Of a stretch of DNA of 64,000 nt, positions 8,191 to 16,891 are shown one piece after another (within the stretch, counting starts at the first letter, position 1; every line of letters begins with the position of its first letter). Under the pieces are notes generated by a model that saw only the letters and a list, made by a program, of their open reading frames with translations, ran no database searches and was not told where the DNA came from. The position numbers were made by a program, and so were the translations under genes. Source of the stretch: Kribbella aluminosa (GTDB taxonomy: Bacteria; Actinomycetota; Actinomycetes; Propionibacteriales; Kribbellaceae); the NCBI RefSeq assembly GCF_017876295.1, contig NZ_JAGINT010000001.1:310001-374000 (forward strand), in the 5' to 3' direction.

Positions 8191-9854
8191 GTGCTCGGAC
8201 TCCAGTTGCCGTGCAGGTCGCGGTACATCCGGGACGTGCGCATCAGCGTCGCGTGGGTACCGAGCGCGGCCTGGTTGCCGTCCAGGACCAGGATGCGGCG
8301 GGCGCGCAGCGCGGAGCTGATCCGGTGCGCGATCACGATCAGCGTGCCGGGGCGCTTCGCGAACGCCTCCTCGGCCCGCCGTTCCGCCTCGGGGTCCAGG
8401 AAGCAGGTCGCCTCGTCGAGTACGACGAGCGGCGCCGGTGAGAGGTACGCGCGGACCAGCGCGAGCAGCTGCTTCTCGCCGGCGGACAGCTCGCCCGGCT
8501 TCACCTCGCCCCGCAGCCCGCCGATCCGCTCGACGAGCTGGTCGGCGCCGACGGTCTTCGCGGCCAGCTCCAGCTGATGCTCTGTTGCGTCTGGCAACAA
8601 ATAGGCGAGGTTGTCGTGCACTGTGCCGCTGAACACGTACGCCTCCTGCGGAATCAGCACCCGGGCCTGCGCGAGCCGGTCGGTGGTCACCTCGGTCGGC
8701 ACCGCGCCGCCGAGCAGCACCTGGCCGCCGGTCGGCGCGAGCATCCCGCAGACCAGCCCGGCGAGCGTCGACTTCCCGATACCGCTCGGCCCGACGACGG
8801 CCAGGTGCTCGCCCTCGGCGATCGTCAGCTCGAGCTTGTCGAGCACCGGCTCCGCCTTCGGCCCGTACGCGAACGTCAGCCCGCGCAGCCGAACCTGGTA
8901 TCCGGTGAGGCCGTCGACCGGCCGCGCGCGTTCCGTCGGGGTCGAGGTGTCGAGGATCCGGCCGAGCGTGATCACGTACCGCAGACCGCTGTCGCCTAGC
9001 GCGTTCAGCACCGTGTTCAACGCCGGCTGCAGTCCGATCAGTACGTAGGTCAGCCCGCCGAGCAGCGTGCCCGTACTCACACCATGCCCGACCAGCCACG
9101 GCCCGGTCGCGAGCAGGATCAGCAACGGCAGCCAGCCTCCGACCGCGAAGCACAAAGTACGCAACGCCGACACCTTCGCCAGCGCCCGCTCGGCCGCCGC
9201 GTGTGCCTGGATCGGCTGCTCTGCAAGCCATTCGGCGTACTCCTCGGTCCCGGTCGCGGTGATGTCCCGCACCCCGGCGAACACCATCCCCGCCGACGCC
9301 GCCAGCGCCTCGTCCGCGGCCAGCGACGCCCGCACCCGATCCGCCGCCATCCCGAGCACCGCCAACGACAACGCGAACCCGAGCAGGAACGGCGGTACGA
9401 CGAACGCCGCGACGACCGGCGCCAGCGACAACAACCCCGTGAGTACGCCGAACAACGTCACCGCGAAGCTCCGCAGTACAAGGACCAGTCCCGCGAAGGT
9501 GTCACGGACGATCTCGACCTGTCGGTTCAGCCGCACCACGGCCCCGTCGTCACCGGTCCGCAGCGCGCCGCCGACAACTCGCCGTACCAGATCGTCGCGC
9601 AACGGCTCGACCAGATCCCCGAGCCGCCCGTACACCTGCCGCGCGCCGGCCGCACCGAGCCCGGCCGTCACCACCAGGCCGCCCAGCCACGCGATCCCCT
9701 GCCAGGCATGCCCGCCGAGAAAGCTGTCCGTCGCCCGCGCAACCGCGATCCCGTACACCGCCGTCGGCAGAATCTCCGGAACCGACCACCCGATCAACCC
9801 GAGCGTGGCCTTCTTCCGCAGGGCACCTGCGCCGTACGACAGCTCCCGCTTCAT
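8169..9854 (-). CDS. ABC half-transporter (permease-ATPase fusion), lanthipeptide export, RamA/RamB-like
   Basis: A 561-residue protein with a six-helix transmembrane domain (about 1-300) and a C-terminal ATPase domain. Walker A is GPSGIGKST, the signature [14 protein letters not shown], Walker B LVVLDEAT with the catalytic Glu present, and the switch His is in VIAHR. It overlaps the preceding ABC gene by 4 bp (ATGA), so the two are translationally coupled and likely form a heterodimer. It closes the lanKC-lanA-peptidase-ABC-ABC operon. The inferred role is export of the modified lanthipeptide. Two half-transporters beside lanKC match the ramAB arrangement. Confidence 0.85.
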   Translation of the reverse strand: MKRELSYGAGALRKKATLGLIGWSVPEILPTAVYGIAVARATDSFLGGHAWQGIAWLGGLVVTAGLGAAGARQVYGRLGDLVEPLRDDLVRRVVGGALRTGDDGAVVRLNRQVEIVRDTFAGLVLVLRSFAVTLFGVLTGLLSLAPVVAAFVVPPFLLGFALSLAVLGMAADRVRASLAADEALAASAGMVFAGVRDITATGTEEYAEWLAEQPIQAHAAAERALAKVSALRTLCFAVGGWLPLLILLATGPWLVGHGVSTGTLLGGLTYVLIGLQPALNTVLNALGDSGLRYVITLGRILDTSTPTERARPVDGLTGYQVRLRGLTFAYGPKAEPVLDKLELTIAEGEHLAVVGPSGIGKSTLAGLVCGMLAPTGGQVLLGGAVPTEVTTDRLAQARVLIPQEAYVFSGTVHDNLAYLLPDATEHQLELAAKTVGADQLVERIGGLRGEVKPGELSAGEKQLLALVRAYLSPAPLVVLDEATCFLDPEAERRAEEAFAKRPGTLIVIAHRISSALRARRILVLDGNQAALGTHATLMRTSRMYRDLHGNWSPSTQIQPAS

Positions 9855-11503
9855 CCGAACACAGCTCGGTACGACGTGTTGTGCCAGAGGTCGGCGTGCG
9901 GGGCCAGGGCGAGGACGCGGCCGTGGTCCAGCCAGAGGACGAGGTCGGCGCGGGCGGCGGTGGCGGGACGGTGGGTGACGATCAGGCGCGTACGGTACCG
10001 GCGGTCCTCGGTGAGGGTGCGGGTGATCTGGCGTTCGGTCGCGGTGTCGAGGCTGGACGTCGCGTCGTCGAGGACGAGCAGCCGGCGGGCCGGCCAGGCG
10101 CGGGCGAGGCCCAGGCGCTGGCGTTCGCCGCCGGACATCGGTGCCTTGCGCAACGAGGTGAAGTAGCCGTTGGGCAGCCGGCTGACGAAGTCGTGGGCGT
10201 GGGTGGCGCGGGCCGCGGCCAGGGTGCGGACCGGGCTGACCGCGTGCGGGTCGATCGCCTCGCCGACGGTCCGGCCGATCAGCTGCGGACGCTCGAACGC
10301 ACAGCCGACCGCGTGCCGCAGAACCCGTCGGCTGACGGCCTGCAGCGGTACGCCGTCCAGCGACACCTGTCCGGTCGACGGGTCCCGCAGCCGGGCAGCG
10401 ACCGCCGCCAGGACGGACTTGCCGGCGCCGCTCGGGCCGACGACCGCGATCGTGACGCCGCCGGGCAGGTCGAGATTCACGTTGTCCAGCAGGACATTCC
10501 CGTTCGCGACGACGCTGACTCCGTCGAACGTCAGCTGCCCGGACCCGCGCGGCAGCGACAGCGTGCCGTGCGCGACCGGCTCGATCGCGATCACCTCGGC
10601 GGACCGCCGGACGCCTGCCTTCGCGCGGGCGAGCTCGCCGAGGACGCCGGTCAGGTTACCGAGGCCGGCGCCGAGGACGGCGTACTGCGAAGCGGCGAAC
10701 AGCTCGCCCGCGGTGACGTTGCCGGCTACCAGTTGCAGACCGCCGACGGCCAGTACGGCGACCAGGACGAGTGGGCCGACGACCGCGGCCTGGGCTCCGG
10801 AGCGGGCCAGGATCCGCCAGGTGACGACACCGTGCCGGTGCAACTCGGGAAGCAGGCCGAGGACGCGGCGCTCCTCGCGTTCCGTCGTACCGGCGGACTG
10901 GATGGTGCGGATGCCGGTCAGCGACTCGGACAGCAGCGCCGCGATCCGGCCTTGGGTCTCCTGGTAGGCGAGGCTGACGTCGGCGGTGCGCTTCGCGAAG
11001 GTCCAGAGCACCAGGATCACCAGCAGTACGCCGCCGAAGAACGCGGCCGCGAGCCACGGGTCGATGACGGCCAGCAGGACCAGACTGCCGAGCGGGGGAG
11101 CGATCGCGGCGATCGCCGTCACCGCGGCCGGTCCGGCTTGTGCGGCGTCGGTGGCGTTCGCCGAGACGCGCGTGACCAGGTCGCCGGTCTCGAAGTCACG
11201 GGAGCCGTCCGGGCCGCCGCGGACGACGTGCCGGACCAGGCGGTTCCGCAGCCAGGCGGTCGTCTCCGCGACACAGGCGGCGCCCGCGAACGCGTCGACG
11301 ATGCTGGCCGCGATCCCGAGCCCGATCAGCGAGGCCGCGACGATCAGCCAGCGGGCGTACCCGTCACCGGCCACGATCGAGTCGACCGAACGTCCGAGAA
11401 TCGTCGGCAGCGCCAACGTCACACCACTGCCGATCAGCGCGTTCAGCCCGATCAACGGAAGCCAGCCGCGCCCGTGCTTGGTCACCTCGCCAAAGCTGGT
11501 CAT
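9851..11503 (-). CDS. ABC half-transporter (permease-ATPase fusion), lanthipeptide export partner
   Basis: A 550-residue protein counted from the ATG at 11503; an open frame runs further upstream but would overlap the peptidase gene. The N-terminal membrane domain has about six helices. The ATPase domain has Walker [10 protein letters not shown], signature [14 protein letters not shown], and Walker [11 protein letters not shown] in which the usual catalytic Glu is Asp, plus a switch His in VTHRP. This is the pattern of heterodimeric exporters with one weak ATP site; the partner at 8169-9854 has the normal Glu. The peptidase gene ends 52 bp upstream. Confidence 0.8.
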   Translation of the reverse strand: MTSFGEVTKHGRGWLPLIGLNALIGSGVTLALPTILGRSVDSIVAGDGYARWLIVAASLIGLGIAASIVDAFAGAACVAETTAWLRNRLVRHVVRGGPDGSRDFETGDLVTRVSANATDAAQAGPAAVTAIAAIAPPLGSLVLLAVIDPWLAAAFFGGVLLVILVLWTFAKRTADVSLAYQETQGRIAALLSESLTGIRTIQSAGTTEREERRVLGLLPELHRHGVVTWRILARSGAQAAVVGPLVLVAVLAVGGLQLVAGNVTAGELFAASQYAVLGAGLGNLTGVLGELARAKAGVRRSAEVIAIEPVAHGTLSLPRGSGQLTFDGVSVVANGNVLLDNVNLDLPGGVTIAVVGPSGAGKSVLAAVAARLRDPSTGQVSLDGVPLQAVSRRVLRHAVGCAFERPQLIGRTVGEAIDPHAVSPVRTLAAARATHAHDFVSRLPNGYFTSLRKAPMSGGERQRLGLARAWPARRLLVLDDATSSLDTATERQITRTLTEDRRYRTRLIVTHRPATAARADLVLWLDHGRVLALAPHADLWHNTSYRAVFG

Positions 11504-11555
11504 CGGGAGCACCAGCCCGATGACCCGCCGCGACGGAGTCGCGGCATGTGCACAG

Positions 11556-13331
11556 TCATGCGTCGAGTCCCGTCTGGTCGGCGAGAAAGGCGAGGATGTC
11601 GGCGGCGAGGCTGATGCCGCCGGTGGTGTGGCCGGCATTCTGCTCGAAACGCAGCAGGATCGGACGCGGGCCGGCGGTCGCGTGCTGCAGCGCCGCCGTC
11701 ATCTTCCTTGCGTGCAAGGGATCCACGCGGGTGTCGTTACCGAATGCGGTCAGCAGCACCGCCGGGTACTTCACGCCGTCGACGACGCGGTGGTACGGCG
11801 AATAGGCGAGCAGGTTCCGGAAGTCGCCGGCGTCCTGCACCGAGCCGTACTCCGACGTCCAGCGGTCGCCGAGCCCGGAGAGCTCGTAGCGGATCATGTC
11901 TGTCAACGGCGCCGAGCAGACCGCGGCCGCGAACAGCTCCGGCCGCTGGGTGAGCGCGGCGGCGGTGAGCAGGCCGCCGTTCGACTCGCCGCAGATCGCG
12001 AGCTGGTCCGCGGTGGTCCAACCGTCGGCGATCAACTGCTCCGCTGCGGCGATGAAGTCGTCGAAGACGCGCTGCTTGTCATGGCGGGTGCCGGCGGGGA
12101 TGTTCGCGGTCACGAAACACCCGCCCGCCTCCACCCACGCCAGCGCGAACGCGGAGTACGTCGGCGTCAGCTCCTGCCCGAAACCGCCGTACCCGTAGAG
12201 GATGGTGGGTCCCGGCTTGCCGATCACGTTCAGCTCGACATTGTGTCTTTCGACAGGCGCGGACACCGGGTGCTCAGTCGGGTCGTAGCAGCGGACGATC
12301 GGCGGTGTCACGCTGTCCGTGTAGGTGTACCAGGCCCGGTTGCCGTCGGCGCTGAGCGATCCGACCGATCCGTACCCCGGGAGGCCGACAGTGCCTCGAC
12401 CTTCGCCGGTCAGCCGGTCGTGCACGGTGATCTCGGTGGCCGTGCTCACCAGCACGACGTCGTCCAGGATCGCCAGGCCGGTCAGCGGCTGCTCCGGCTC
12501 GAGGTAGTCGTGCCAGACCGTCGGCGCGGCCGGGTCGCCGACGCAGATCCGCCCGGCCGTCACGACGTACAACCGGCCGTCCGGGCCTACGGACATGATC
12601 GTTGTGCCCGTGGTCGGGATGTGCTTCGGCGCCGGGTCGGCGGTGAGGTCCTGGAACCACAGGTCACTCGCCGTACAGATCGTCAGCCAGCGTCCGTCCG
12701 CGCTGAGCTCCAGCCCGTACGTCGCCTCGTCCGCGAGGACCGTGGTGTCGTCGAGGTTGCCCAGCGAGTGCCGTCGTACCTGACGGAAACGGACGTAGTA
12801 GAACGTGCGGTTGTCCGGGAGCCAGGCCACGGGGGAGTACCGGCAGCCGTCGATCGGGCCGTCGATCAGCTGGCCGCTGCCGACGTCGAGCACGGACAGC
12901 GTCGACTGCTCGGTGCCGCCGCGGGACAGCTGGAACGCGACCTTGCTGCCGTCCGGTGACGGCTGCCACGCGTCGAGCGTGGTCAGACCGCTCGGGTCCA
13001 GCTGCCGTACGTCGATCAGCGGCGTCTCGTCGGCGAACAGTACGGCGTGCCGCCCGGCCTCGCGGCGCAGGGTGAAGCAGCGGCCGCCGCGCCGGACCGG
13101 CGTGGACATGCTGCTGACGGCGGACAGCGCCCGGACACAGTTCTTCCAGCGGAACCTGGTGCTCAGCGAAGCGGCGTACGTCAGCCACAACTCGTCCTGG
13201 TCCCGCAGCCACGCCTCGGCAGCCGACGGGTCCTCGAGCCGGCGGTACGGATCCGCAACGGTAGTGCCGTGCACCTGCTCCTCGAGCGTCAGACGCTCGG
13301 CGCATGGATAAGTCTGCACGGAATCGATCAC
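11556..13331 (-). CDS. Prolyl oligopeptidase family (S9) serine peptidase, probable lanthipeptide leader peptidase (FlaP-like)
   Basis: About 591 residues from a GTG at 13331, chosen because GAGAGGGGAG lies just upstream. An N-terminal beta-propeller region is followed by an alpha/beta hydrolase domain with Ser450 in GESNGG, Asp533 in NDTRVDP and His568 in NAGHTTGG, the S9 catalytic triad in the correct order. There is no signal peptide, so it acts in the cytoplasm. S9 enzymes cut after proline in short peptides. In flavipeptin biosynthesis of Kribbella flavida a prolyl oligopeptidase removes leader residues from the modified class III precursor. Its place directly downstream of the precursor gene supports the same job here, perhaps cutting after Pro12 of the precursor. 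Confidence 0.88.
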   Translation of the reverse strand: MIDSVQTYPCAERLTLEEQVHGTTVADPYRRLEDPSAAEAWLRDQDELWLTYAASLSTRFRWKNCVRALSAVSSMSTPVRRGGRCFTLRREAGRHAVLFADETPLIDVRQLDPSGLTTLDAWQPSPDGSKVAFQLSRGGTEQSTLSVLDVGSGQLIDGPIDGCRYSPVAWLPDNRTFYYVRFRQVRRHSLGNLDDTTVLADEATYGLELSADGRWLTICTASDLWFQDLTADPAPKHIPTTGTTIMSVGPDGRLYVVTAGRICVGDPAAPTVWHDYLEPEQPLTGLAILDDVVLVSTATEITVHDRLTGEGRGTVGLPGYGSVGSLSADGNRAWYTYTDSVTPPIVRCYDPTEHPVSAPVERHNVELNVIGKPGPTILYGYGGFGQELTPTYSAFALAWVEAGGCFVTANIPAGTRHDKQRVFDDFIAAAEQLIADGWTTADQLAICGESNGGLLTAAALTQRPELFAAAVCSAPLTDMIRYELSGLGDRWTSEYGSVQDAGDFRNLLAYSPYHRVVDGVKYPAVLLTAFGNDTRVDPLHARKMTAALQHATAGPRPILLRFEQNAGHTTGGISLAADILAFLADQTGLDA

Positions 13332-13396
13332 CTCACTTCTCCCCTCTCCCACCAACACAACGAGCCCACCGGCCCGGAGCTACCCGGAGACAGGTC

Positions 13397-13426
13397 GGCC
13401 CTGAGCGGGAATCCCCACCCAGGGCC
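13397..13426 (-). terminator. Stem-loop between precursor gene and peptidase gene
   Basis: GGCCCTG (13397-13403) pairs with CAGGGCC (13420-13426) across a 16-nt loop that can itself fold. It lies 31 bp after the precursor stop codon and before the peptidase start. A partial terminator or RNA-stabilising hairpin here would let the lanKC-precursor part be expressed more strongly than the export and peptidase genes. No U-tract is seen. Confidence 0.4.
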
Positions 13427-13456
13427 TCACTAACCTGGCATAACAGGTGCCGTGTA

Positions 13457-13594
13457 TCAGTGGCAGAGCAGAAGGCTCAGGTTGCTCGGGGTCTGCGAAG
13501 CGCAGCCCAGCACGGTCAGCGTGGAGCCGCCGTGGTGGTGGCCGTGGTGGCCGTAACCCGGGGTCTCGAGGCCCTGAAGGTCGAGAAGTGCCAT
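13457..13594 (-). CDS. lanA: Class III lanthipeptide precursor peptide (RamS/FlaA-like), 45 residues
   Basis: A 45-codon gene. Its Shine-Dalgarno sequence GAAGGAGGTG lies inside the last codons of lanKC, and its ATG is 4 bp after the lanKC stop, so translation should be coupled. The leader MALLDLQGLETP carries the LxDLQ motif of class III leaders and matches the start of the SapB precursor RamS (MNLFDLQSMETP, from memory). A Gly/His stretch GYGHHGHHHGG (residues 13-23) follows. The core then has two labionin/lanthionine motifs: STLTVLGC (Ser24, Thr27, Cys31) and SNLSLLLC (Ser37, Ser40, Cys44), separated by ASQTP and ending in His45. Each fits S/T-x2-S/T-x3-C. Pro12 is a plausible peptidase site. 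Confidence 0.92.
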   Translation of the reverse strand: MALLDLQGLETPGYGHHGHHHGGSTLTVLGCASQTPSNLSLLLCH

Positions 13595-13598
13595 GTTC

Positions 13599-16196
13599 TT
13601 ACACCTCCTTCGGTGCAGTTCGTCGGGATGAGAACTCGGACCACTGGGGAGGTCCGAGGAACGGGAGGGACATCGGCGCATGGTCCGCATGGTCCGCATG
13701 GTCCGCATGGTGCAGCGCCGTACCCAAGGCCAGCAGTACGCCGGCCGATCCGGTCGCCAGGTCCATCGAGAGACGGAGCAGCTGGTTGCCTGGGTACGCG
13801 AGACCGCCCGCGAACGGCATCGCGTGCCAGCCGAGCCCGTGCACCAGGTCATGGACAGTGTCATTCAGAGGCGTATCACCGAGCGCAGCGGCCGTGAGGA
13901 GAACTCCGGCGCGACCCATGAACAGGCCGGGCTGGACGTAGTACGAACAGTGCGTGACCCGCTTGAGCTCGTCGAGGATCGTGCTGAGCTCGTCGGACGG
14001 ACGGTGGCGCAGATATCTCTCCAGGACGAGCGCGATACCGGCCGAGCCTTCTTCGAGGTACGGCAGCGTCCGCCAGCCCTGGTTGACCTGACGCATGCCG
14101 TCCTCGGTGAGCACGGTCCGCTTCAGGTCCTGCCGGAGTGCGATCTCCGCGAGGTCGAGCAGACCGGTGTCCCCGAGCCGCTCGAACGCGTCGAGGAACA
14201 GCAGCGCCGGCCCGGACGCTCCGTACATCAGCCCGGCCCGCGCGTACTGCCCGCCGCTGATCTCCGGTACGTCGGCCTCGAGGCGATCCGCCACCAGGTC
14301 GAGGACCCGGACGGCCTGCGCGCGAAGTGCCGGCTCGGTGTCGAAGTGCAGCAGGTTCAGGCCGATCCCGGCGAGGCCGGAGTGCAGCCCGAGCTCGCGG
14401 GTGCTCCAGTCGTCGGCGAGGGTACGGTCGACCAGGTCCAGCGCGTCCTGGCGGTGCCCGAGCTCGTCGAGTACGTGCGCGACGCCGTGCAGCCCGTCGT
14501 ACAGCCCCGGCCCGGCCGCGGTGTCGAAGGCCCGCTTCCGGAGCCATTCGTCGTACTCGGGGAAACGCCCGGCGCCGGTCTTCGCGAGCGCGTACAGCAC
14601 ACCGGCCGCACCCGTCGCCAGGTCGATCCCGCCGCCGTCGCGGAACTGCGCGATGTCGCCGGGGAACAACCGGTCGGTGCGCTCCGGTGTAGCACTCGCG
14701 ACGATCGACCGGGCGAGCGCCGCGCGGACGTCGGTCCACTCGGCCTTGCCGGGCAGTGCCAGGTCTGAGAGGTCGTTGGTGGTGCCCGTCCCGACGATCG
14801 TACGGACGGCCCCGTCGAGCGTCGCGCGCGGCACCGGGAAGGTCTCCGCGATCATGTCCGCGAGCTGGAACGCCTTACCGGGATGGAGATTCAGCAGAAT
14901 GGTCGCCTGCGGCGCGTAGACGCCGAGCGCGATACAGGCGAGCGCGTACCGGTCGACGTCGACGCCCTGCCGGTCCTGCGGTGCGGCGTACCCGGGGTGG
15001 GCCAGCGTCGACCGCGCCTTGTCCTCCGCCTTGGTCGCGACCTCGAAGTCGATCAGCGTGAGCTTGCCGTTCACGTCGAGCAACAGGTTGTCCGGGTGCA
15101 GGTCGCAGAACACCACGCCGCGCTCGTGCAGCTGCCCGACGGCCTCGCCGACCTTGGCGACCATCGCGGTCGCCCAGTCGGCGTACTCGGCCTTCTGAGT
15201 TTCGGTCGCGTCCGGGTGCGTGAGCGGATACCGGCGTACCAGCTCGCGTTGCAGCGACACCGAGTCGATGTGCTCCTGGACGAGGAAGTGGTGCTCGCCC
15301 AGCTGCAGGTAGTCGTGGGTCTTCGGCACCGCGTCGAGGCCCTCGAGCTGCTCGAGGATGTCGCGCTCGTGGGCGATCCGCGTCACGGCGTCCCGGCCGG
15401 CCAGGTCCAGCCCGGCGTACGGCCGGCCTTCCTTGAGTACGACGCGGGCGCCGGACTCGGTGTGGTGGCCGAGGTACACGCCGCCGCCGTTCGAGAACTG
15501 GATGACGCCGTCGATCGTGTACGCGAGGTCGTTGGTGGTGACCGCGTTGCGGGCGTCCAGGTGCGGCTGCAGGAAGTCCGGGAGCCGCATCCACGGCGGC
15601 GTGACGAAGGTCGGGCCGCGGTGGTCCGGGACGAGGTTGCCGTGCACGTCCTCGATCGCCAGCACGCGCTCGCCGGTCGGGGACAGGCAGTAGCGGCTGA
15701 CGAAAGCGCCGTACCGGACGAACAGCGGTCCCTCGGCGTAGCGCAGATCGCTCAGGATATAAGGGCCTTCGACGCCTCGCAGTACGTCGTCGAGCTCCTT
15801 GAGGACCAGCTCGAGCTGCGCGTCGTCGGTCGGGTAGATGGTCACCAGCTTGCCGCTCGACCCGCGGGGAGCGGCCTTCGAGTTCGTCATCACCAGGACG
15901 GCCTCGTTGCGCAGGAACTTGAACGCGATGCCGCGCGGGACGCAGTACTCCCAGACCGCGGCGAGCGTTCGCTCGACGTCGTGCAAGCGCGCCGAGACGT
16001 GGATCTTCCAGCCCTGCGCGGGCAGCCGCAGGTCGTCGGGTGCGTAATGCATCCACTGCTCGCCCGGCACGTGCTGCCATCCGTCCGGGACCGGTCGCTG
16101 CGTGATCGCGAAGTCCGGATACGCGGCACCCCGGTTGGCCGGCGTCTCGTAGAAATGCCGATCCGCGAGGCAGTAGAACTCGTAACTCTCGTGCAT
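13599..16196 (-). CDS. lanKC: Class III lanthipeptide synthetase LanKC (RamC/FlaKC-like)
   Basis: An 865-residue trifunctional enzyme that should phosphorylate, eliminate and cyclise Ser/Thr/Cys of the precursor. Residues about 1-210 form the lyase domain. About 220-480 is a kinase domain with VVLKEG (Lys near 255), FCDLHPDNLLL (catalytic Asp near 365) and LIDFEVA (metal Asp near 383). About 510-830 is a LanC-like barrel with repeated GxxG helices; the positions where class I cyclases have zinc ligands read GLFMGRAG rather than CHG, as expected for zinc-free class III cyclases. The C-terminus carries a His-Ala-Asp repeat (near residues 829-839). The ATG is preceded by AAAGGGGGG. It is the first gene of the operon. 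Confidence 0.95.
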   Translation of the reverse strand: MHESYEFYCLADRHFYETPANRGAAYPDFAITQRPVPDGWQHVPGEQWMHYAPDDLRLPAQGWKIHVSARLHDVERTLAAVWEYCVPRGIAFKFLRNEAVLVMTNSKAAPRGSSGKLVTIYPTDDAQLELVLKELDDVLRGVEGPYILSDLRYAEGPLFVRYGAFVSRYCLSPTGERVLAIEDVHGNLVPDHRGPTFVTPPWMRLPDFLQPHLDARNAVTTNDLAYTIDGVIQFSNGGGVYLGHHTESGARVVLKEGRPYAGLDLAGRDAVTRIAHERDILEQLEGLDAVPKTHDYLQLGEHHFLVQEHIDSVSLQRELVRRYPLTHPDATETQKAEYADWATAMVAKVGEAVGQLHERGVVFCDLHPDNLLLDVNGKLTLIDFEVATKAEDKARSTLAHPGYAAPQDRQGVDVDRYALACIALGVYAPQATILLNLHPGKAFQLADMIAETFPVPRATLDGAVRTIVGTGTTNDLSDLALPGKAEWTDVRAALARSIVASATPERTDRLFPGDIAQFRDGGGIDLATGAAGVLYALAKTGAGRFPEYDEWLRKRAFDTAAGPGLYDGLHGVAHVLDELGHRQDALDLVDRTLADDWSTRELGLHSGLAGIGLNLLHFDTEPALRAQAVRVLDLVADRLEADVPEISGGQYARAGLMYGASGPALLFLDAFERLGDTGLLDLAEIALRQDLKRTVLTEDGMRQVNQGWRTLPYLEEGSAGIALVLERYLRHRPSDELSTILDELKRVTHCSYYVQPGLFMGRAGVLLTAAALGDTPLNDTVHDLVHGLGWHAMPFAGGLAYPGNQLLRLSMDLATGSAGVLLALGTALHHADHADHADHAPMSLPFLGPPQWSEFSSRRTAPKEV
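13681..13707. repeat. Tandem 9-bp repeat inside lanKC encoding His-Ala-Asp units
   Basis: The unit TGGTCCGCA occurs three times in a row on the plus strand (13681-13707), with partial copies on both sides. On the coding strand it yields HHADHADHADHA near the LanKC C-terminus. In-frame 9-bp repeats can change copy number by slippage without breaking the frame. Confidence 0.9.
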
Positions 16197-16255
16197 GACT
16201 GTCCGACCCCCCTTTCGTGGTGCCCCACAAATCCTGAAGGTCTTTCAGTCCTTGG

Positions 16256-16303
16256 CGTAGTGCACTCTGTCATCACTCGCATGTGAAGAACGCATGCACT
16301 ACG
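16256..16303. promoter_or_regulatory. Candidate operator of lanKC: 9-bp inverted repeat
   Basis: CGTAGTGCA at 16256-16264 and TGCACTACG at 16295-16303 are exact inverted copies, 39 bp apart start to start. Between them CGCATG is directly repeated around TGAAGAA. The site begins 60 bp upstream of the lanKC ATG. A NarL-type regulator is encoded at the other end of the cluster and could bind here; this is inference from position and symmetry. Confidence 0.45.
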
Positions 16304-16640
16304 AGTGAGTAACTAAACACTCTTCGTTACAGTCTGCCCCCCTTGAGCGTGGAACCCGCCGTAACAACATGTCAATCCATCCCGAACCCATCACAACCCG
16401 TAACTTCCCCAGTCCCACGTCGTAGCTCGCGGTCGCCGGGCCTCGAGTCGTGGCGTTTGGCTGGAGCCCTCGACCGCGAGTCGTGGATCGGGGTCGCGGG
16501 CTACGGCGTGTCGCTCGCCGAATCCCACGACTCGACGAACAGATCGGTGCGCGGCGACAGGTAGAGCGCCAGCGGGACGCTGTACGTGCGGGCGCGGTCA
16601 CGCTCAGGTGCACTAACCTGCCGCCGGACATGGCCTGTAC

Positions 16641-16664
16641 GCCGGCACGCCGGCACGCCGGCAC
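16641..16664. repeat. Tandem 8-bp repeat GCCGGCAC x3
   Basis: Three exact copies of GCCGGCAC in head-to-tail order, followed by a partial copy, in non-coding DNA. The unit is too short for a CRISPR array and has no spacers. No function is evident. Confidence 0.8.
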
Positions 16665-16891
16665 GCCCCGCGACATCCGGACCGCGCCATCCCACCCATA
16701 CATCAGTCAGAAGATCCCCTTTGGGGTGTGTGCGCATCTCAGAGCTGTGAGGCCGAGATCCGGCTTTCCGGACGCGGGGCGCACTACAGGCGTCCCAGAA
16801 TCTCCGCCCGGAGGGCCTCGAAACCCGCCATCTGCTTCTTGACGAAAATGACGCTGTTCTCGCCCTTCCCGATGCTGGCGCGTGTTCGTGC

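Larger units (their letters stand above)
16197..16891. other. Gene-poor region upstream of lanKC
   Basis: About 695 bp without a convincing gene. The left third should hold the lanKC promoter and leader and contains the inverted repeat at 16256-16303. Open frames here on both strands are short, Arg/Pro-rich and lack motifs or good ribosome sites. The stretch 16410-16560 has some lower-complexity GTCGTGG-type text, and an 8-bp tandem repeat lies at 16641-16664. It separates the lanthipeptide operon from modC, so it probably also contains the mod operon's 3' end signals. Confidence 0.6.

Noticed and set aside
13599..13866. Sequencing error as the source of the His-Ala-Asp repeat
   Set aside because: The repeat is in frame and the downstream stop and ribosome site of the precursor gene remain consistent, so there is no sign of an error, though copy number could be misassembled.
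16641..16664. CRISPR-like repeat
   Set aside because: The unit is 8 bp with no spacers and no cas genes nearby; it is a simple tandem repeat.
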